From the NCBI GenBank assembly GCA_020052645.1, contig JAGVOQ010000015.1, positions 1 to 55,885 of the forward strand: a stretch of 55,885 nucleotides of DNA, in the 5' to 3' direction. The notes under the pieces were generated by a model. The model did not search any database. It worked only from the letters and a program-made list of their open reading frames with translations, and was not told the DNA's origin. The position numbers and the translations under genes were made by a program. The DNA is from Candidatus Omnitrophota bacterium. Its GTDB lineage: Bacteria > Omnitrophota > Gorgyraeia > Velamenicoccales > Velamenicoccaceae. Shown here one piece after another: positions 8,209 through 17,615 of this stretch (positions are counted from its first letter, which is position 1; each line of letters opens with the position of its first letter).

Positions 8209-9251
8209 CCGCGTTTTTCCACCTCTTCAATCACTTGCTCAACGGACAATGAACTCATGCATATATTGTTTTTACATTCCAAATTATAACAAGGAACCTC
8301 ACAGGAAATTTCTTTATTACGAAGAACGGAAAAATCTCCTTCACCGATCGGTCCCGTAATTTCAGGAAGCGTTGGGCCAAAAAGGGCTAAGGTGTTAGCC
8401 TGCATCGCCATTGCAATATGCAAAGGCCCTGAATCGGCAGAGATCACCAGGTCGCTTTTTTGGAAAAGGGCCGCCAGCTGCTTTAATGTTGTCATACCGC
8501 AGGCCACAAAAGGCTTGGCCTGCGTGAGCCCGGCAATCTCTTTGGCCAAAGGATGATCTAAAAAAGAACCTGAAATAACCACTTCCGCGCCAAAAGAGGA
8601 TTTTATCACATCGATCAGCCTCGCAAAATGAACTTTAGGCCACCGCTTGAGATCCCAATTGCCGCCAACATGCAAAACAACCAACTGCTTGCCTAAAGGT
8701 ACGTGATGCTTTTTAAGCAGATCTTCGATGAATGCCCTATCTTCATTGGAAATAAAAAAATCATAGCGTCGCTCGCCCTCGGGAATTTTATCTTTGGCCA
8801 CAAGATAATAATATGTGTCCGCCCGATGCAGCTGCTCCTTCGGAAGCATGACGCGTTCGGTCAGAAAAAAATCCCCTCTTCTTTTTCCATAGCCGATCCT
8901 TTTTTTAATTCCCGCAAGAAAAAGATAAAGCGTACGCGATAAAGAACTTTTGAAAAGATAACTAATTGTAAAATGTCGCGCCCGCAGATCCCTGATCAAA
9001 CGAATTTTACCTTTCAGACCCCGATGCTTTCCTTTCTCGTCATAAACCATAACCTCGTCCAGATAATTATTCGCAAACAACACTTCCCGGCAGCGGGGCA
9101 CGACAAGAGCCGCGAGGTACGCGCCGGGATATTTTTTGCGGATAGCCCGGATGGCGGGCGTTGAAAACAAAACATCCCCCAGCCAATTGACTTCAAACAC
9201 TAAAATACGCTCTTTAGCGAAAAAATCTTCGCCTATAACCTTCTTCTTCAT
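8187..9251 (-). CDS. GT9 heptosyltransferase (WaaF-like)
   Basis: 354 residues, a single GT9 domain. It starts with ILVFEVNWLGDVLFSTPAI, contains VVLHVGGNWDLKRWP in the middle, the donor motif SADSGPLHIA near 275, and the cysteine cluster CEVPCYNLECKNNIC near the end. The family transfers L-glycero-D-manno-heptose to inner-core KDO or heptose at the inner membrane. Acceptor specificity (waaC versus waaF) cannot be read from sequence. It overlaps the GT9-GT9 fusion gene and lies 5 bases after the deacetylase gene, in the LPS operon. Confidence 0.88.
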   Translation of the reverse strand: MKKKVIGEDFFAKERILVFEVNWLGDVLFSTPAIRAIRKKYPGAYLAALVVPRCREVLFANNYLDEVMVYDEKGKHRGLKGKIRLIRDLRARHFTISYLFKSSLSRTLYLFLAGIKKRIGYGKRRGDFFLTERVMLPKEQLHRADTYYYLVAKDKIPEGERRYDFFISNEDRAFIEDLLKKHHVPLGKQLVVLHVGGNWDLKRWPKVHFARLIDVIKSSFGAEVVISGSFLDHPLAKEIAGLTQAKPFVACGMTTLKQLAALFQKSDLVISADSGPLHIAMAMQANTLALFGPTLPEITGPIGEGDFSVLRNKEISCEVPCYNLECKNNICMSSLSVEQVIEEVEKRGWLKKAV

Positions 9252-9256
9252 AGCGC

Positions 9257-10069
9257 CTACAACTCCTTAAGTCTTAAGTAATAACCGCTGAATTTCACCC
9301 ACAACGCAACAGGATGCCTTGAATTATCAGTCATCTTGATACGCCCCAAGACATAGAGATCGTCTCGACGATCCCCTTTCTTGAATTTTATGCTAACCGC
9401 CATCTCATAACCGCTCTTCCTAACAATAGCTTCTATCGCAGGTGTATGGCCGCCGACAGGATAACAAAAAATACCGACAGGTTTGCGTAGAATTTTTTCT
9501 AAAGCCTTTTTTGAACCGTTGATCTCTTTCCAAAGCTCATCTTCATCCGAAACCCCTGGGAGATAGCGATGCTCAATCGTATGAGAACCTATTGTAATCA
9601 ATCCGGAGTCCGACATTTCACGCATCATATCTTCGGTCATAAATTTATACATACGATCATACATTATTTTTTCTTTTCCTAAATTATTCACGATAACAAA
9701 AATGGTCGCAGGAAAATCATACTTTTTTAAAATCGGAAGCACCTTGGTATAATTATTTTCATAGCCGTCATCAAAAGTCAGAACAACCGTCTTGGACGGA
9801 ATTTTTTTATTTTCTTTCAAAAGATTTTTGAGCTCAAGGAGCGGGATCACACGATAATGATAACGGTGCAAAAACTCCATTTGTTGTTCAAAAACTTTTA
9901 AAGAAATATCCAGAGAATTTTTCTTATCTGTCTGGGCCTCTCCAATGCTATGATACATTAAAATAACCGGGTCAGGACGAAAAGAAGTGATCGTTTTTAA
10001 AAAAACAACGGCACATACGAATGTAAAAATAAAAAAATAGAGAATGATCTTTCGCGTTGTTTTCAACAT
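9257..10069 (-). CDS. Membrane-anchored polysaccharide deacetylase (NodB domain)
   Basis: 270 residues. An N-terminal uncleaved signal or membrane anchor (about 8-27) places the catalytic domain in the periplasm. NodB motifs are clear: LTFDDGYEN (motif 1, metal and base Asp pair) and SHTIEH (motif 2, His-x3-His metal ligands), followed by FCYPVGGH (motif 3). The family removes N- or O-acetyl groups from polysaccharides. Given the operon it may act on LPS core, O-polysaccharide or peptidoglycan; the substrate is unknown. It overlaps the upstream GT4 gene by 7 bases. Confidence 0.85.
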   Translation of the reverse strand: MLKTTRKIILYFFIFTFVCAVVFLKTITSFRPDPVILMYHSIGEAQTDKKNSLDISLKVFEQQMEFLHRYHYRVIPLLELKNLLKENKKIPSKTVVLTFDDGYENNYTKVLPILKKYDFPATIFVIVNNLGKEKIMYDRMYKFMTEDMMREMSDSGLITIGSHTIEHRYLPGVSDEDELWKEINGSKKALEKILRKPVGIFCYPVGGHTPAIEAIVRKSGYEMAVSIKFKKGDRRDDLYVLGRIKMTDNSRHPVALWVKFSGYYLRLKEL

Positions 10070-11166
10070 ACAACGTCCTCGTAAACCTTTTTAGTCTTCT
10101 CGGCCATAAGAGATAAAGAAAACATTCTCTTCAATCTCTGGGCTCCTTTTTCAACCAAAGAAACCCTTAAAGAAGAATCCTCCAAAAGCTTTTCTATTCT
10201 ATCTGCCAGTGCATGCGGCTCTGCAGGCGCACACAATAACCCTGTGACGCCATCTTCAATCACCGTTGGTATTCCACCAACGCGGGATGCCACGACAGGA
10301 ATCCCTTGTGCCTGGGCCTCTAAAATTGAAAGCCCCAGGCCTTCTTGTAATGACGGCATCACAAAAACATCCATCACAGCCAACACAAGAGGCGTATCTT
10401 TAACCGTGGGCTTTAAAAAAACAAGGTCTTTTAAAACCTCATCCGCAACGATCAGGCTTAAGAGATTCTCTTTTTCATCGCCCTCACCGATAATAAGGAA
10501 CTGGATATCTTTTCTTCTGCGCGCCAAAAGGCTCGCCGCCTCTATTAAAAACTTCTGCCCCTTGACAGAGGAAAGTCTTCCGATGTGGCCGATGATTTTC
10601 TTATTCACATCAAGGCCAAGCTGTTGCTTCTTTTCATCAATAACTTTTTTTTCAAAAGAATGGAATTTTTCCAAATCAATGCCGTTATAGACCAGCGCGA
10701 TGCGACGTCCTTCAAGATAAAAATCACGGATTAAATGTTCGCGAACCTGATCGCTAATGGCGATCGTCCTTACTCCCCAACAGGGGAACAATCTTCGGAT
10801 CAAACGTCTCTTGAAATAACCATGGCAGGTAGAAATAAAAGGAACACCTGTTGCGCGCGACACAAAAGCCGCCAACACCTGTGTTACGCGTGTATTCGCA
10901 TGAATCACATCAATGCCTTCTTTTTTTATCAAGGATTTTAATCTCATGGCAGAGAGAAAAACTTTCGGACTCACTTCGCACTTGGTCGTCAAAGGAATAA
11001 AGACATGATCCACGCCTAATTCTTTAAAGTTTTCTTCGGCGCTCCCTCCGCGCGATGCCACTAAAAACTCGTAACCATTCTTCTTGTGCAAGGCTTTAAC
11101 AAGATTGAGCATATATGCCGTAATGCCGCCTGTATTGACGTGATTGGCTAATAAAAGAATTTTCAT
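10063..11166 (-). CDS. GT4 glycosyltransferase
   Basis: 367 residues with a GT-B fold: N-terminal glycine-rich loop HVNTGGITAYML, C-terminal nucleotide-binding GRLSSVKGQKFLIEA near 205 and the E-x7-E motif region MPSLQEGLGLSILEAQAQG. The acceptor and donor sugars are unknown; context suggests LPS core or O-chain. I place the start at the ATG at 11166, not further upstream, because it overlaps the previous gene's TGA as ATGA, the coupling used repeatedly in this operon. Confidence 0.87.
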   Translation of the reverse strand: MKILLLANHVNTGGITAYMLNLVKALHKKNGYEFLVASRGGSAEENFKELGVDHVFIPLTTKCEVSPKVFLSAMRLKSLIKKEGIDVIHANTRVTQVLAAFVSRATGVPFISTCHGYFKRRLIRRLFPCWGVRTIAISDQVREHLIRDFYLEGRRIALVYNGIDLEKFHSFEKKVIDEKKQQLGLDVNKKIIGHIGRLSSVKGQKFLIEAASLLARRRKDIQFLIIGEGDEKENLLSLIVADEVLKDLVFLKPTVKDTPLVLAVMDVFVMPSLQEGLGLSILEAQAQGIPVVASRVGGIPTVIEDGVTGLLCAPAEPHALADRIEKLLEDSSLRVSLVEKGAQRLKRMFSLSLMAEKTKKVYEDVVC

Positions 11167-13262
11167 ACTGTTTTTGCGACTCCCAAAAGCCATTCAATGG
11201 CGCTCACTACTTCATCAACGGATATTTTCTCCATGCAGGACTGATCCTTCTTTGGGCAGACCCCCTTATAACAAGGAGGACAGTCTTTTTGCAGAACAGA
11301 ACAACGCTCAGCCGGAGGCAGATGCCAACGGGAATCCGTAGGCCCAAAAAGAGCCACAAAAGGCGTTCGCAATGCGGCGGCTAAATGCATAGGAGCCGAA
11401 TCACCGGTTACATACACATCGCATTTCTCGATGAGACAAGCCAACTGCATCAATGTTGTCTGCGCCACCGCGCAAATAGGCTTCGCGTGAACATGGTCTA
11501 AAATAGATTTTGCGAATAATGCGTCAACAGAGCTTCCCGTCAAAAGAATGCGGTAGTCTTTTTTCGCCAGTTTATCGCAAAGCTTAATATAATTTTTAGC
11601 CAACCATTGCTTCGAAGGCCAACGGGGACTGGCGCCGATATTAATGCCGATCAGCTTTTCTTTTCCCAACCAATAACTTTCCAAAAAAGTTTGCGCGAAT
11701 TTTTTATCTTCAGCCGAAGGCCAAAGTTCGCATTTTTCGCTCATGTACGATATTCCCAGCATGCTCAAAACTCTGAACTGATGCTGAACAGGATCAAGCG
11801 GTATACCAACATCCTTGATTTTATGATTTAATAAAAAGCTGAGCTTCCCGTTATCATAACCATAGCGTCGTGTCGCAAAAGTCGCGTAACTCAAAAAATG
11901 GCTCTTCTTGTTATTCTGCAAGTCAATGACGATATCAAATCTGCGGCGCATCAGCTTTTTAGCCAAAGCCCAGGTGCCGCGAAACCCATTGTCCTTACCC
12001 TTAAAATCACAGACAATAAGCTCGTCCACATAAGGGCACCGCTGAAAAACTTCGCGCGCTTGCCAACCCACCAGACAGACGATCTTTGAAAGAGGAAATT
12101 TCTTTTTTAAAGCCTCAAGCGAAGGAATAGCCAGGATGCAATCGCCAATAGCACTGATTTTCACCACCAATATACGCGGCACCGTCAGCGCTTCAGAATA
12201 AACCTTCAAAGTATCCTGACCCATTTTTTCCAAAGAAAATTTTTCTTCAACTTTTTTTCTTCCATTCAACGCCAGAGACTGCGCCAAAAGAGGATCTTTC
12301 AATATCTTTAAGACCGCATCCGCCAGCCCCTCATGATCTTTAGGATAAACCAAGAGTCCGTCTTTACCATCATCAATGATCTCGACCACACCGCCCACCT
12401 TAGTCGAAACAACGGGGACGCCCGAAGCCTGCGCTTCTACGATCACGCGGCCAAAAGCCTCTTCGGCGATCGACGGCATCACCAAAATATCGCTCTTCGC
12501 GAGAAGCTCGGGGATATCGCGCCTATTTCCCAAAAATTCCACCACATGCGTCAATCCCAAACGCCGGACCCACACCTCAAGCTCTTCCATATAGTTATGC
12601 TTGCCTGGGGAAACACCTCCGATGATCCAGGCCTTAACAAAAGGCGCTGATCTTAAAATCTTTACAAGAGCTTTTAAAAAATAAATCTGACCCTTGATCG
12701 GCGTGATACGTCCAATAACAGCTATTGTATATTCTTTCTTCACTTGAGCTGACGGGGCTTTAAAAAAATACCTAGCCAGGTCAACGCTACGAGGAATGAG
12801 TCTCATATTTTCCAGAGGCACACCGAAATCTTCATGCATATGTTTTCCAATGACGGAACTCGGCACAATCGTATATTTTCCCCCACCCATCATATAACTA
12901 AAAATATGACGGGAATAATGGCCGTGAGCTGTGGTGATAAGCGTAGCGCGCGTTTTTCGCACCGCCATAAAACCCACCCAAGCCGGCACCCGGGAACGCA
13001 CATGGACAATTTCTATATTTTCTTTGTTAATAATCTCTGTGAGTTTACGGGCGGCCTTAAACATAACCCAAAAAGCCTTATGATCAACGGGCAACTGATA
13101 ATGCCTAACGCCTTGCGCCTCAAGCTCGCGAACTAATTCTCCTCCTGCAGAAACAACAAAACACTTATGGCCATTTTGAGTAAAATACTTAGCGAGATCC
13201 ACCGTTCCCGTCTCGACTCCGCCGACGTTCAGCTGCGGCAACACTTGCAAGATATTCATCAA
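11163..13262 (-). CDS. GT4-GT9 fusion glycosyltransferase
   Basis: 699 residues. The N-terminal GT4 domain (about 1-360) has LNVGGVETGTVDLAK and GRITPIKGQIYFLKA, with MPSIAEEAFGRVIVEAQASG as its donor-site segment. The C-terminal GT9 domain (about 362-699) starts with ILVVKISAIGDCILAIPS and has TGDSAPMHLA and the cysteine cluster CPPCYKGVCPKKDQSC. One polypeptide thus holds two transfer activities, probably consecutive steps of LPS core building, which is an inference. There are two adjacent ATG codons at the start. It lies 9 bases after the LpxL-ELM1 fusion gene. Confidence 0.87.
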   Translation of the reverse strand: MMNILQVLPQLNVGGVETGTVDLAKYFTQNGHKCFVVSAGGELVRELEAQGVRHYQLPVDHKAFWVMFKAARKLTEIINKENIEIVHVRSRVPAWVGFMAVRKTRATLITTAHGHYSRHIFSYMMGGGKYTIVPSSVIGKHMHEDFGVPLENMRLIPRSVDLARYFFKAPSAQVKKEYTIAVIGRITPIKGQIYFLKALVKILRSAPFVKAWIIGGVSPGKHNYMEELEVWVRRLGLTHVVEFLGNRRDIPELLAKSDILVMPSIAEEAFGRVIVEAQASGVPVVSTKVGGVVEIIDDGKDGLLVYPKDHEGLADAVLKILKDPLLAQSLALNGRKKVEEKFSLEKMGQDTLKVYSEALTVPRILVVKISAIGDCILAIPSLEALKKKFPLSKIVCLVGWQAREVFQRCPYVDELIVCDFKGKDNGFRGTWALAKKLMRRRFDIVIDLQNNKKSHFLSYATFATRRYGYDNGKLSFLLNHKIKDVGIPLDPVQHQFRVLSMLGISYMSEKCELWPSAEDKKFAQTFLESYWLGKEKLIGINIGASPRWPSKQWLAKNYIKLCDKLAKKDYRILLTGSSVDALFAKSILDHVHAKPICAVAQTTLMQLACLIEKCDVYVTGDSAPMHLAAALRTPFVALFGPTDSRWHLPPAERCSVLQKDCPPCYKGVCPKKDQSCMEKISVDEVVSAIEWLLGVAKTV

Positions 13263-13271
13263 AACACTCCT

Positions 13272-15203
13272 CTATAAAATTTTCTTTAACTCTTCAAAAA
13301 CACTCTCTCGTTCATCCAAAACTACCCGAGGTGATGAATGATCCAAAATCTTTTTAATCACGCACGCGATATCGGCAGGCGCGACTAAAGAAATATAGTT
13401 CTTCTGAGATAAAAAATCCAGAAACCTTTTTACTTTATTGTTTTCTTTAAGCGCGCGAGGCTTAAAAACAATAACCGCCTTACCGCTCGCTAAGGCCTCA
13501 GACACCATCGAAATACTTTCACCGCTAACCACGATCACATCGCTTAAGTAAAAAATCCCCCCGACCGTGCCTAAAGGATTGTCTACGGCTGCTTCGACAA
13601 AAAGCTTACAGCCAGAATCGTTTATAAAGTTATTTTTTAAAACCTGGGTATTTTCAAGAGACGTACGACGCGATGTCGTTAAAAATAAAGAAGCGTTTTT
13701 TTCTTTCTGGATCATTTTTAACTGACCGCAAACCACTTCCAGCATATCCGCATTAAGAGAATAATGCTTCGAATCTCCGCCGATTAAGAAACCGATCTTC
13801 GGCCCAGGGTGCGACGGACAATCGCATAATTCTTTTCTTCTTTTGCAGAGTTCTGAAAAATCGCTCTTAAGCGATTCAGGGGTCACCGCATTCAAAGATC
13901 CGATCATCTCTATAACATGAGGATATTTTGACACCTGATCATGAACAGGCACGATCACAACATCAAATTTTTTAAAGGGCAAGATTCCCGGTTTCATCAC
14001 GGAAATCGCTTTTGCATTATTATCTAAAGCAACCGCCACATTAACCGCAGCCAGAGACGAACCGGATGAAACAACCATATCATAAGCACCTGAATCAACA
14101 TTTTGAAAAGATGTATCCGTCAGGCAATACGGCAAGAGCCCCCTTGAAAGGCGCGCGCCGCCCATCCATGTGCCCCATGCCAATAAATTCCTGTGCAAAG
14201 CAGTTTTATAGCGCACGTCCACAACCTTCGTAGTGATCTTTTTCCCCCAATGCCCCTCTAATATTGCACACAACGCCAAAGACTGTTTAACATGCCCGGA
14301 CTTGCCGTCACTTAAAACTAAAATATTTTTTTCTGGGGAATATTTCCACCGCTTAAAAAACCAAAGATATTCTTCAGGGTACTGCCTTACATATTCTTCA
14401 AAAATTTTATTGATACGCGTCAAATTGACTTTTAGGTCTTTTTCTTCATCGCCGCCTGTTACAAGTTCATACGGCTTAAAAGATATTTCATGATTTGGGC
14501 CTGAAATGCGATGCATCATGCCTAAAAAAATCTTGGCCTTTAACTTTCGGGCAAGCTTAACCCCTCCCACCGGCGTCATGGCCAGTTTGCCGAAAAAATC
14601 AACCGCAATACCGTCACGTCCGCCATGATCCGCGACAACTCCTAAAATATTTCCGGAAGAAAGATGCGAAACAACTTTTTTCAACTCTGAGACGCTGATG
14701 ACTTTCGTCTCCTTGCTCTCTCTTAAAATATTTAAAAAAGCATCAAGCTTTTTATACCTTGCCTGCGGCTGTGCCAACATCGCGTACGTACGACTTTTAA
14801 AAAAAATAGGGTTGATAATATTGGTCAATTCCCAACTGCCCGCATGGCAGGCCAAAAAAACGCTTCCGCCGGGCGCGGCAACAGCCTCCTGGATAGAGGA
14901 CAACCCCGGTGACTGTACATGTTTTAAAATATACGCTTCGTTTAAATATGGAAGATACAAGGTCTCAAAACAATCCTGGGCAAACCGGACATACATGGAG
15001 TGAATGATCTTTTTGCGCTCTTTTTTCGAACGTTCGCCTAACGCCAGCTTAAGATGAGCCCAGGCCCTTTTATTCTTTTTACCGGCGACATAATAATAGA
15101 ACCAACCGATCAAGCGGGCCAGCCCTAACCAAAACTTTAGAGGAAAAATTCTTAAAAAAAGAATAGCACCTCTAACAATGATATAAAGTACGTAATCTTT
15201 CAT
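13272..15203 (-). CDS. LpxL-type lipid A acyltransferase fused to ELM1-family domain
   Basis: 643 residues in two parts. Residues 1-290 resemble LpxL/HtrB late acyltransferases: an N-terminal membrane-anchoring hydrophobic segment, the catalytic His-x4-Glu at His120-Glu125 (HAGSWE), and the C-terminal FFKRWKY typical of the family. Residues about 293-643 resemble the ELM1/COG3660 nucleoside-diphosphate-sugar-transferase-like family: ILVLSDGKSGHVKQ at the start and VVVSGESISMVSEALASGKAV near the end. In separate form this family often sits beside LPS genes. The fusion may couple acylation with a sugar transfer, which is inference. It overlaps lpxK by 32 bases. Confidence 0.85.
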   Translation of the reverse strand: MKDYVLYIIVRGAILFLRIFPLKFWLGLARLIGWFYYYVAGKKNKRAWAHLKLALGERSKKERKKIIHSMYVRFAQDCFETLYLPYLNEAYILKHVQSPGLSSIQEAVAAPGGSVFLACHAGSWELTNIINPIFFKSRTYAMLAQPQARYKKLDAFLNILRESKETKVISVSELKKVVSHLSSGNILGVVADHGGRDGIAVDFFGKLAMTPVGGVKLARKLKAKIFLGMMHRISGPNHEISFKPYELVTGGDEEKDLKVNLTRINKIFEEYVRQYPEEYLWFFKRWKYSPEKNILVLSDGKSGHVKQSLALCAILEGHWGKKITTKVVDVRYKTALHRNLLAWGTWMGGARLSRGLLPYCLTDTSFQNVDSGAYDMVVSSGSSLAAVNVAVALDNNAKAISVMKPGILPFKKFDVVIVPVHDQVSKYPHVIEMIGSLNAVTPESLKSDFSELCKRRKELCDCPSHPGPKIGFLIGGDSKHYSLNADMLEVVCGQLKMIQKEKNASLFLTTSRRTSLENTQVLKNNFINDSGCKLFVEAAVDNPLGTVGGIFYLSDVIVVSGESISMVSEALASGKAVIVFKPRALKENNKVKRFLDFLSQKNYISLVAPADIACVIKKILDHSSPRVVLDERESVFEELKKIL

Positions 15204-16272
15204 CCAATGCCTCTTCGCCTTTTACAATCTTTAAACTTATCTTTAAAACAAGAATTTCAACACTTGAATGCTTGAACAGAGCCGGCGCCCCGCTCAAACG
15301 CGGCGCATCTTTCTCAGTAATGATCAGCCTTCGAATACCCCGCTTTTGACAATCAGTCTTCATCTTCATCAATTCGTCAAGACTAAACACATGATGATCC
15401 TGAAAAAAATTCTTTAGCGCTACGTGCGCCCCGATTCCCTCGATCAGACGCAAAAACGAACCCGGATTTGCAATACCGCAGCACAAAGAAACGTCTTTGT
15501 CTTTTAAATTTTCCAACGGGATACGGCTCTCCATTGAAAGGAATCGCGTGGACTCAAGGACATAAAGATATTCCGGTTCGTGGACCGCCTCTACAAGCAG
15601 AGCGCCGGGGTTGACCTTTTTTAACAGATGTTCGAGTTTCTGACGCGATTCAAGGCCGATCTCATAAACTCGTGTCAGACACAAAACATCCGCCCTTTTT
15701 AACGAACGAATATCTTCGCGAAGATGGCCCGCCGGAAGCAAAAGGCCATTGCCAAAGGGATTGGTGGCATCAATAGTCACAACATCTAAATCTCTTTTTA
15801 ATCCCCACTGCTGAAAACCATCATCAAGGATAAGCGTATCATAACCACCTTCATTTTGGAGCGTTTTAACTTTTTTAATACGGTCCTTCCCTGTCATCAC
15901 GGAAATTTCTTCAGAGAGGCTTTCCTTGAGCATGCTCGCCTCATCGCCGTATACATAATAATTCAAAGAAACAAATGAATTCACCTCCCGGGTAGTTTTA
16001 TACCCCCTCATAAGAACAGCCGCGCGATGGCCTTCGCAAGAGACTCTACGCGCCAGCCACTCCACAAAGGGCGTTTTTCCGCTGCCCCCCAATGTTATGT
16101 TACCGATACTTAAAACTTTTAGGGAAGAACGATAAGAAAAAATACGATAAAACATCTGAAGGCAGGAAGTAACCACAAAATAAAGAATGGCCAAAACAAT
16201 CAATAAAGGAAATAAAATAACAATAATCGGCGTTATTTTATTTTGTGCATAAAATTTTTTAAAATCATTCAT
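15172..16272 (-). CDS. lpxK: Tetraacyldisaccharide 4'-kinase
   Basis: Phosphorylates the 4'-position of the lipid A disaccharide made by LpxB, also encoded in this window. The 366-residue protein has an N-terminal membrane segment (about 13-38), a Walker A GNITLGGSGKTP at 57-68 and the LpxK signature LDDGFQ near 150, followed by PFGNGLLLPAGHLRE. Length is normal for the family. It overlaps waaA by 4 bases and the acyltransferase fusion by 32, so three consecutive lipid A steps are translated together. Confidence 0.95.
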   Translation of the reverse strand: MNDFKKFYAQNKITPIIVILFPLLIVLAILYFVVTSCLQMFYRIFSYRSSLKVLSIGNITLGGSGKTPFVEWLARRVSCEGHRAAVLMRGYKTTREVNSFVSLNYYVYGDEASMLKESLSEEISVMTGKDRIKKVKTLQNEGGYDTLILDDGFQQWGLKRDLDVVTIDATNPFGNGLLLPAGHLREDIRSLKRADVLCLTRVYEIGLESRQKLEHLLKKVNPGALLVEAVHEPEYLYVLESTRFLSMESRIPLENLKDKDVSLCCGIANPGSFLRLIEGIGAHVALKNFFQDHHVFSLDELMKMKTDCQKRGIRRLIITEKDAPRLSGAPALFKHSSVEILVLKISLKIVKGEEALDERLRTLYHC

Positions 16273-17528
16273 AAAAGTCTTTTGATCTCTTTAAATATCT
16301 GTTCAGCCGCGCCCCGGTTTTTATCCAATAGCCCTTTGGCCCGATCCCCTAATTCCTTGCGCTCCGAAGGGCTGGCCAAAAGCCTTCTTAAATCATACTC
16401 CAGAGCTTGAGCGCAATCGACTTCTAATCCTGCTTTTTCTTTTAAAAAAATATTGCGGATCTCCTTAAAATTATTCATGAATTTTCCAAACAGAATCGGT
16501 TTACCGAAAACAGCCGGCTCAATAAGGTTATGTCCTCCTTTTTTAACCAGACTGCCCCCGATAAAAGCAATTGAGCTCAGCTCATAAAGAACGCTTAGAT
16601 CTCCTATCGTATCCACCAGGACCACCTGAGCCGATGAAAATTCCTGCAGGCGCGAAAAACGCAAAGCTTCCAAACCATGAAATCGAATGATGCGTTGAAT
16701 ATGATCAATCCGTTCCAGATGCCTCGGGGCAATTAAGAGCCTTAAAGACGCAAAATCCTTTCGCAGCGATTTATAGAGCCCGATAAGTATCTCCTCTTCA
16801 TTCTCATGAGTGCTGCCGGCGATCAAAAGAAGACAACCTTCCGTCAATCCTTTAAGACGCATAAAAGGTAGCGTACGCTTCAAGTCCGAAGAAATATCAA
16901 ACTTGATGTTCCCGGTGATATGGACGCGCTCCACCGGAGCCCCTAAAAGAGAAATACGCTCAGCGGATTCTTTGTTTTGCATACAAAAAAGGTCCACCCT
17001 GCGCAGCGAACGGTATAATAAATATTTAACTTTTTTATAGCGCCGATAGGAACGATCCGATATCCTTCCGTTAGCAATAGCCACCCGAACTTTCTGCTTT
17101 TTTGCCAAACGGATTAAATTCGGCCATAACTCGGTTTCCAAAATAATCAACAGGGCTGGTTTAATGCACGTCAAAAATTTCTTCACCACCCAGGAAATAT
17201 CCAAAGGCGCGTAAAATGCTATTTCTCCCTCTTTAACAATAGACTTAACTATGGCAAAACCTGTTGGCGTCACTGTTGAGACGACAATTCTTTTTGTGGG
17301 CCAGTTGAGCCGAATCAACCGCAATAAAGATTCAGCCGACCGAGCCTCCCCGACGCTTACCGCATGAATCCAAACAACATCCTTACCTCGCACACTTTTA
17401 AAGTAATCTTTATCAAAAAATCCCAAACGCATCCAAAGGGCTGCGTGAACGCGCCCCCGCAGGACGTAAACCGGCAGATACAGAAGTGCCGCGATAAAAA
17501 TCAGGATATCGTAAATAAAATACATCAT
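16269..17528 (-). CDS. waaA: KDO transferase
   Basis: Transfers KDO from CMP-KDO to lipid IVA at the inner membrane. 419 residues: an N-terminal membrane anchor, then the family motif WIHAVSVGEARSAESL near 50 with the catalytic Glu, and in the second Rossmann domain FIGGSLVKKGGHNLIEPA near 325. Two adjacent ATG codons begin the gene, with no clear Shine-Dalgarno. The region upstream is a heptamer-repeat hairpin, so its expression may depend on read-through from xer. How many KDO residues it adds cannot be told from sequence. Confidence 0.94.
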   Translation of the reverse strand: MMYFIYDILIFIAALLYLPVYVLRGRVHAALWMRLGFFDKDYFKSVRGKDVVWIHAVSVGEARSAESLLRLIRLNWPTKRIVVSTVTPTGFAIVKSIVKEGEIAFYAPLDISWVVKKFLTCIKPALLIILETELWPNLIRLAKKQKVRVAIANGRISDRSYRRYKKVKYLLYRSLRRVDLFCMQNKESAERISLLGAPVERVHITGNIKFDISSDLKRTLPFMRLKGLTEGCLLLIAGSTHENEEEILIGLYKSLRKDFASLRLLIAPRHLERIDHIQRIIRFHGLEALRFSRLQEFSSAQVVLVDTIGDLSVLYELSSIAFIGGSLVKKGGHNLIEPAVFGKPILFGKFMNNFKEIRNIFLKEKAGLEVDCAQALEYDLRRLLASPSERKELGDRAKGLLDKNRGAAEQIFKEIKRLL

Positions 17529-17535
17529 ATTTTTT

Positions 17536-17615
17536 CAGGGATCAGGGACCAGGCATCAGGTAACAGAAAAAAATACTTTACTGATGCCCGTTACCCGTTG
17601 CCCGATGCCCGATTA
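17536..17615. repeat. Heptamer-armed hairpin at xer stop codon
   Basis: The left arm (17536-17566) is CAGGGAT, CAGGGAC, CAGGCAT, CAGGTAA, CAG: an exact 7-bp period. The right arm (17581-17615) reads CTGATGC, CCGTTAC, CCGTTGC, CCGATGC, CCGATTA, its imperfect inverse complement. An A-rich loop separates them. The last heptamer supplies the TAA stop of xer on the minus strand. Confidence 0.85.
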
